11,329 nucleotides of DNA from Pseudomonadota bacterium (lineage in GTDB: Bacteria; Pseudomonadota; Gammaproteobacteria; Burkholderiales; Gallionellaceae): the NCBI GenBank assembly GCA_021783855.1, contig JAJXTL010000093.1:1-11329 (forward strand). The letters are read 5' to 3'. A program made the position numbers and the translations under genes. Position 1 is the first letter of the stretch. Each line of letters opens with the position of its first letter. Below the pieces are notes generated by a model. The model was not told the origin of the DNA and made no database searches. It saw only the letters and a list, made by a program, of their open reading frames with translations. Positions 9,104 through 11,329 of the stretch are shown piece by piece.

Positions 9104-10006
9104 ATGAAATCCTTCATCAATTGTCTATTCCTGATCTTCGGCGTGCTGCTGGCGAATATCGCCCATGCCGAATCCCCGCGCGAGCAACTCAGCCAGATGG
9201 TCGAGCAGTTGCAGCAATCGCCGAACGACAACGCCCTTCGCGAGAAGATCATTAAGCTCGCACCAACACTGAAACCCTCGCCCGCCTTGCCCGATGCGGC
9301 GGTTAGCTTCGAGGGCCGCGCGCAGTTCGCATTCAGGAGCGCCAAGTCGGAGGACGATTTTCTTGCGGCAGCTCGCGAGTATGAAAAAGCCGTCGCCGCC
9401 GCGCCGTGGATTCTCGGTTATTACGCCGACCTGTGTACGATCTACGAGAAAGCGGGCAAATTCGAGGACGCCAAGCGCCACTGCGGGTTTTACCTGATCG
9501 GCCTCACCGACCCCGCGCAGATCACCGATGTTAAGCGGCGGATTGCGGGGCTGGAGTTTGGGATTGAGAAAGCGAATTCACCGCAAGCGAAGGTAGAGCG
9601 GGAACGTACGCAGGCTGATCGGGAACGTGAAGAATTTGCGGCTTTCCTTCGTCAGAATGAAGGGGCAATCTTCAAGAATTTTGATTGGAATTCAAACAAG
9701 AATATAAGCTGGCGGGAAGCGAAAATCTGGTCGGAGGCGAAAATAGAAAATGGCGCCGTCTTTTTTGGGACTTACGATCAGCGTGAGGACTTCCTTAGAA
9801 ACAACCCTCACGAGCGTGGCAGGCCTACACAGTATTCAGCGCCTACTAAAGTAACGGGATTCACTACCACTCGCGACTACCAATGCGACTTACCAAACCA
9901 TTGCCTTGAGACCCTGACTTTCTCGCGTGATGGCATGTCTATCACGCGTGAAACTGCTGAAAGAAACACCACGAAAACAAGCACACATGTTTATCAGAGG
10001 CAGTAG
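9104..10006 (+). CDS. Exported TPR-like protein with unknown C-terminal domain
   Basis: A 300-aa protein of unknown role. It has a Sec signal peptide (hydrophobic 4-18, cut after AHA, residue 22). The helical region about 27-155 contains a TPR-like pair, AAREYEKAVAAAPWILGYYADLCTIY and EKAGKFEDAKRHCGFYLIG, suggesting a protein-binding scaffold. Next is a charged helix KVERERTQADRERE (163-176), probably coiled coil. A C-terminal part (about 183-300), rich in Asn, Thr and aromatic residues, matches nothing I recognise. The 5' portion is G+C-rich like its neighbours, but from about 9640 the DNA is clearly richer in A+T with different codon choice, which could mean a fusion or acquired end. ATG 9104 has AGGGG 6 nt upstream; a TTG at 9083 would add seven unlikely residues. 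A REP array starts 4 nt after the stop. Confidence 0.75.
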   Translation: MKSFINCLFLIFGVLLANIAHAESPREQLSQMVEQLQQSPNDNALREKIIKLAPTLKPSPALPDAAVSFEGRAQFAFRSAKSEDDFLAAAREYEKAVAAAPWILGYYADLCTIYEKAGKFEDAKRHCGFYLIGLTDPAQITDVKRRIAGLEFGIEKANSPQAKVERERTQADREREEFAAFLRQNEGAIFKNFDWNSNKNISWREAKIWSEAKIENGAVFFGTYDQREDFLRNNPHERGRPTQYSAPTKVTGFTTTRDYQCDLPNHCLETLTFSRDGMSITRETAERNTTKTSTHVYQRQ

Positions 10007-10010
10007 CCCG

Positions 10011-10031
10011 GTAGGGCGGGTCACACCCGCC
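10011..10031 (+). repeat. REP palindrome, left copy
   Basis: GTAG (10011-10014) followed by a perfect hairpin: GGCGGGT, loop CAC, ACCCGCC. The GTAG foot next to a palindrome is the recognised REP signature for RAYT proteins. Identical to the copy at 10668 and to the reverse complement of 10734-10754. Confidence 0.9.
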
Positions 10032-10075
10032 GTTGCAGCGGGTCATACCCGCCGTTGCAGCGGGTCATACCCGCC
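10032..10075 (+). repeat. Two identical 22-bp tandem units, degenerate REP
   Basis: Units 10032-10053 and 10054-10075 are identical. Each has GCAG where the full REP has GTAG, lacks the two following G, and keeps CGGGT-CAT-ACCCG as hairpin (six-bp arms counting the outer G/C). With the left REP they make three palindromes on a 22-bp period, followed by 28 nt before the RAYT start. Confidence 0.85.
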
Positions 10076-10103
10076 GTATAACACGCACAACAACCAACAC
10101 ATC

Positions 10104-10724
10104 ATGCCCAACTATCGCCGCGCCAACACCGAAGGAGGATGTTATTTCTTCACGGTGAATACATTACGCCGACAACCGTTTCTCGTTGACGCGGATGTTC
10201 GCGCCGCCCTGCGCGAGGCGATTGAAACGGTGCGAACGACGTTGCCCTTCACCATTGACGCGTGGGTATTGTTGCCCGATCACTTGCATTGCCTGTGGAC
10301 GTTGCCGCCGGGAGATGCGGATTTTTCCACGCGCTGGAAGTTGATTAAAACCAAAGTGACGCAACGATGTGGGGCCAGGTTGAGGCGCGATGAATACCTG
10401 ACCGCGCGCCGCAAGGAAAAACGGCAAGGTTCGCTGTGGCAACACCGCTATTGGGAGCATCTGATTCGAGACGAACGCGATTATGCCCGGCATGTGGATT
10501 ACATCCATTGGAATCCGGTCAAGCACGGCCATGTGCAATGCGTGGCGGATTGGCCGTATTCCAGCTTTCACCGCTATGTGAAAGAAGGGATTTATCCGCA
10601 CGATTGGGTAGGGAGGGTTATACCGGTGCCGGGACAAAAGTTTTTCGTACCCGCCATTACATGGGACGTAGGGCGGGTCACACCCGCCGAAACACAAGAT
10701 AACAAGGTGGAATTTGGTGAGTGA
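10104..10724 (+). CDS. REP-associated tyrosine transposase (RAYT)
   Basis: A 206-aa member of the Y1/HUH nuclease family (IS200/IS605-like TnpA_REP). The N-terminus MPNYRRANTEGGCYFFTVN fits the family start. The HUH metal site is H60-L-H62 in LLPDHLHCLWTLP. The candidate catalytic tyrosine is Y133 in DYIHWNPVKHG. W112-Q-H-R-YWEH is also typical. The enzyme should cut and join REP single-stranded DNA at the GTAG foot. ATG 10104 has no good ribosome binding site, and much of its leader is REP hairpin, so expression may be low. The C-terminal tail from about residue 169 is encoded by REP-derived DNA (VGRVIPV, then VGRVTPA) and is probably not part of the conserved fold. All catalytic motifs look intact. 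Confidence 0.93.
   Translation: MPNYRRANTEGGCYFFTVNTLRRQPFLVDADVRAALREAIETVRTTLPFTIDAWVLLPDHLHCLWTLPPGDADFSTRWKLIKTKVTQRCGARLRRDEYLTARRKEKRQGSLWQHRYWEHLIRDERDYARHVDYIHWNPVKHGHVQCVADWPYSSFHRYVKEGIYPHDWVGRVIPVPGQKFFVPAITWDVGRVTPAETQDNKVEFGE
10608..10628 (+). repeat. Degenerate REP inside the RAYT gene
   Basis: GTAG, then GGAGGGT, TAT, ACCGGTG lines up with the full REP at about 15 of 21 positions by eye, including the GTAG foot, but its arms no longer pair well. It encodes VGRVIPV in the RAYT tail. Confidence 0.55.
10668..10688 (+). repeat. REP palindrome, right direct copy within the RAYT 3' end
   Basis: Identical over 21 bp to the left copy at 10011, same orientation. It is translated as VGRVTPA near the RAYT C-terminus. 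An extra half-arm ACCCGCC at 10649-10655 precedes it. Confidence 0.9.
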
Positions 10725-10733
10725 CGTTGAAAT

Positions 10734-10754
10734 GGCGGGTGTGACCCGCCCTAC
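10734..10754 (-). repeat. REP palindrome, right inverted copy
   Basis: Exact reverse complement of the copies at 10011 and 10668, with the GTAG foot at 10754-10751 on the minus strand. With the copy at 10668 it forms an inverted REP pair (BIME-like). It ends 1 nt before GGAG, the ribosome binding site of the next gene. Confidence 0.9.
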
Positions 10755-10764
10755 GGGAGAAAAA

Positions 10765-11329
10765 ATGAAACACACATATCACATCAAGATGCACACGGCG
10801 CTTTGGGCAATGTTGAGCGTTGCCTGCTTTGCATCCGCTCCAGCAATGGCTTGGGATCAAAACCCGACAGGAAAATGCATGAACTGCGATGGTTCTGAGT
10901 CAGGTTCCAGAGGAAGCACATCCACCCCCAGCTACGACTACGGAGCCGCACCGCGCGCGCAGCAAGCTGCGGCCGCTGCTGCTGCCGAACGCCAGCGTCA
11001 GGCAGAAGCCGAGCGCGTCGAGCGCGAACGTCAGGCCGAGGAAAAGCGCCAGAAAGATGCCGCGTTCATTCGCGGTCGCGACTCGGCAGCGGGCACACTC
11101 AAGGGATCGTCTGGTTCAGCGATGGATCAATTGAAAGGCCTTTCTGGCGCGGACAATTCCGGTCTCAAGGGCAGCGGGTTCGATACGGGTAGCACCGGCT
11201 TAAAAGGGCTGCGGGGCAGCGACTCGGTGGTGGATAACCGCAACAAACCGGCCGGAGTGGGTGGTAAATCAAAATCAAAGGTATCGCACGCTAAATCAAA
11301 ACCTCTGCCCCACACCGACACCTCGGTGG
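10765..11329 (+). CDS. Exported CxxC/coiled-coil/LKG-repeat protein, cut by window end
   Basis: The frame is open from ATG 10765 to the window end (188 codons, no stop). Function not recognised. Signal peptide: hydrophobic 12-26, cut after AMA (residue 29). The mature part begins near C38-M-N-C41, which could hold a metal, heme-like ligand or disulfide (a single CxxC without His is not a c-type heme site). Next is a Gly/Ser/Tyr linker, then an Ala/Glu/Arg/Gln-rich helix (64-100), probably coiled coil. After that LKG recurs at 112, 123, 134 and 146, a period of 11-12 residues. Then comes GSDSVVDNRNKP and a Lys/Ser-rich stretch. GGAG (10756-10759) is 5 nt before the ATG, directly after the inverted REP. 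The REP pair probably separates it from RAYT transcription. Confidence 0.75.
   Translation, partial: MKHTYHIKMHTALWAMLSVACFASAPAMAWDQNPTGKCMNCDGSESGSRGSTSTPSYDYGAAPRAQQAAAAAAAERQRQAEAERVERERQAEEKRQKDAAFIRGRDSAAGTLKGSSGSAMDQLKGLSGADNSGLKGSGFDTGSTGLKGLRGSDSVVDNRNKPAGVGGKSKSKVSHAKSKPLPHTDTSV

Larger units (their letters stand above)
10011..10754 (+). mobile_element. REP/RAYT module: transposase gene enclosed by REP palindromes
   Basis: One RAYT gene is bracketed by copies of the same palindrome. The left side has one full REP and two degenerate ones in tandem. The right side has a full REP inside the gene's 3' end and an inverted full REP just after it. This is the layout known for RAYT genes, which act on REP single strands and are thought to spread REPs through genomes. 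No target-site duplication was identified. Confidence 0.85.

Noticed and set aside
10011..10075. Short CRISPR-like array
   Set aside because: The units abut without unique spacers and each is itself a palindrome with a GTAG or GCAG foot, which is REP structure.
9927..10103. Upstream extension of the RAYT frame to an ATG at 9927
   Set aside because: The extra residues come from the end of the TPR-like gene in another frame and from REP repeats. The family N-terminus begins at ATG 10104.
10164..10775. A 203-codon minus-strand frame over the RAYT
   Set aside because: It lies wholly antisense to the conserved RAYT frame, and its ends are REP-derived sequence.

Overview
The window looks like a chromosomal segment of a betaproteobacterium, tentatively Nitrosomonadales/Gallionellaceae-like. 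The reasons are the G+C-rich coding sequence, the order ispB - tRNA-Pro(CGG) - PP0621-type small protein - pilS - pilR - ampD, and IspB, PilS and AmpD sequences of proteobacterial type. The genus cannot be fixed by eye.

Left part (1-3458): a catalase-peroxidase gene (katG) runs leftward off the window edge. It carries an N-terminal Sec signal peptide, so the enzyme is probably periplasmic. Across a 275-bp intergenic region with two perfect palindromes lies a divergent gene for a major facilitator (MHS-type) proton symporter.

Middle part (3537-8380): a compact rightward block. ispB (polyprenyl diphosphate synthase for the quinone side chain) is followed after 11 nt by tRNA-Pro(CGG). A 70-aa membrane-anchored zinc-ribbon-like protein starts 12 nt after the tRNA CCA. 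Then come the type IV pilus two-component pair pilS-pilR and the murein-recycling amidase ampD. pilS/pilR and pilR/ampD each overlap by 11 nt, so these three are probably one transcription unit. PilS (membrane histidine kinase) phosphorylates PilR (sigma-54 activator of pilin genes). Oddities are an apparent TTG start plus 15-bp tandem repeats at the start of pilS, and a G8 run inside pilR.

Right part (8416-11329): accessory in character. Three genes encode exported proteins of unknown function: a four-cysteine small protein, a TPR-like protein with a composition break, and a CxxC/coiled-coil/LKG-repeat protein cut by the window end. Between the second and third sits a REP-associated tyrosine transposase (RAYT) gene surrounded by its REP palindromes, each led by the GTAG tetranucleotide. 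The RAYT reading frame runs through REP DNA at its 3' end, and an inverted REP abuts the ribosome binding site of the last gene. This REP/RAYT module and the unknown exported proteins are the least ordinary content. No wholly new system can be shown from sequence alone.
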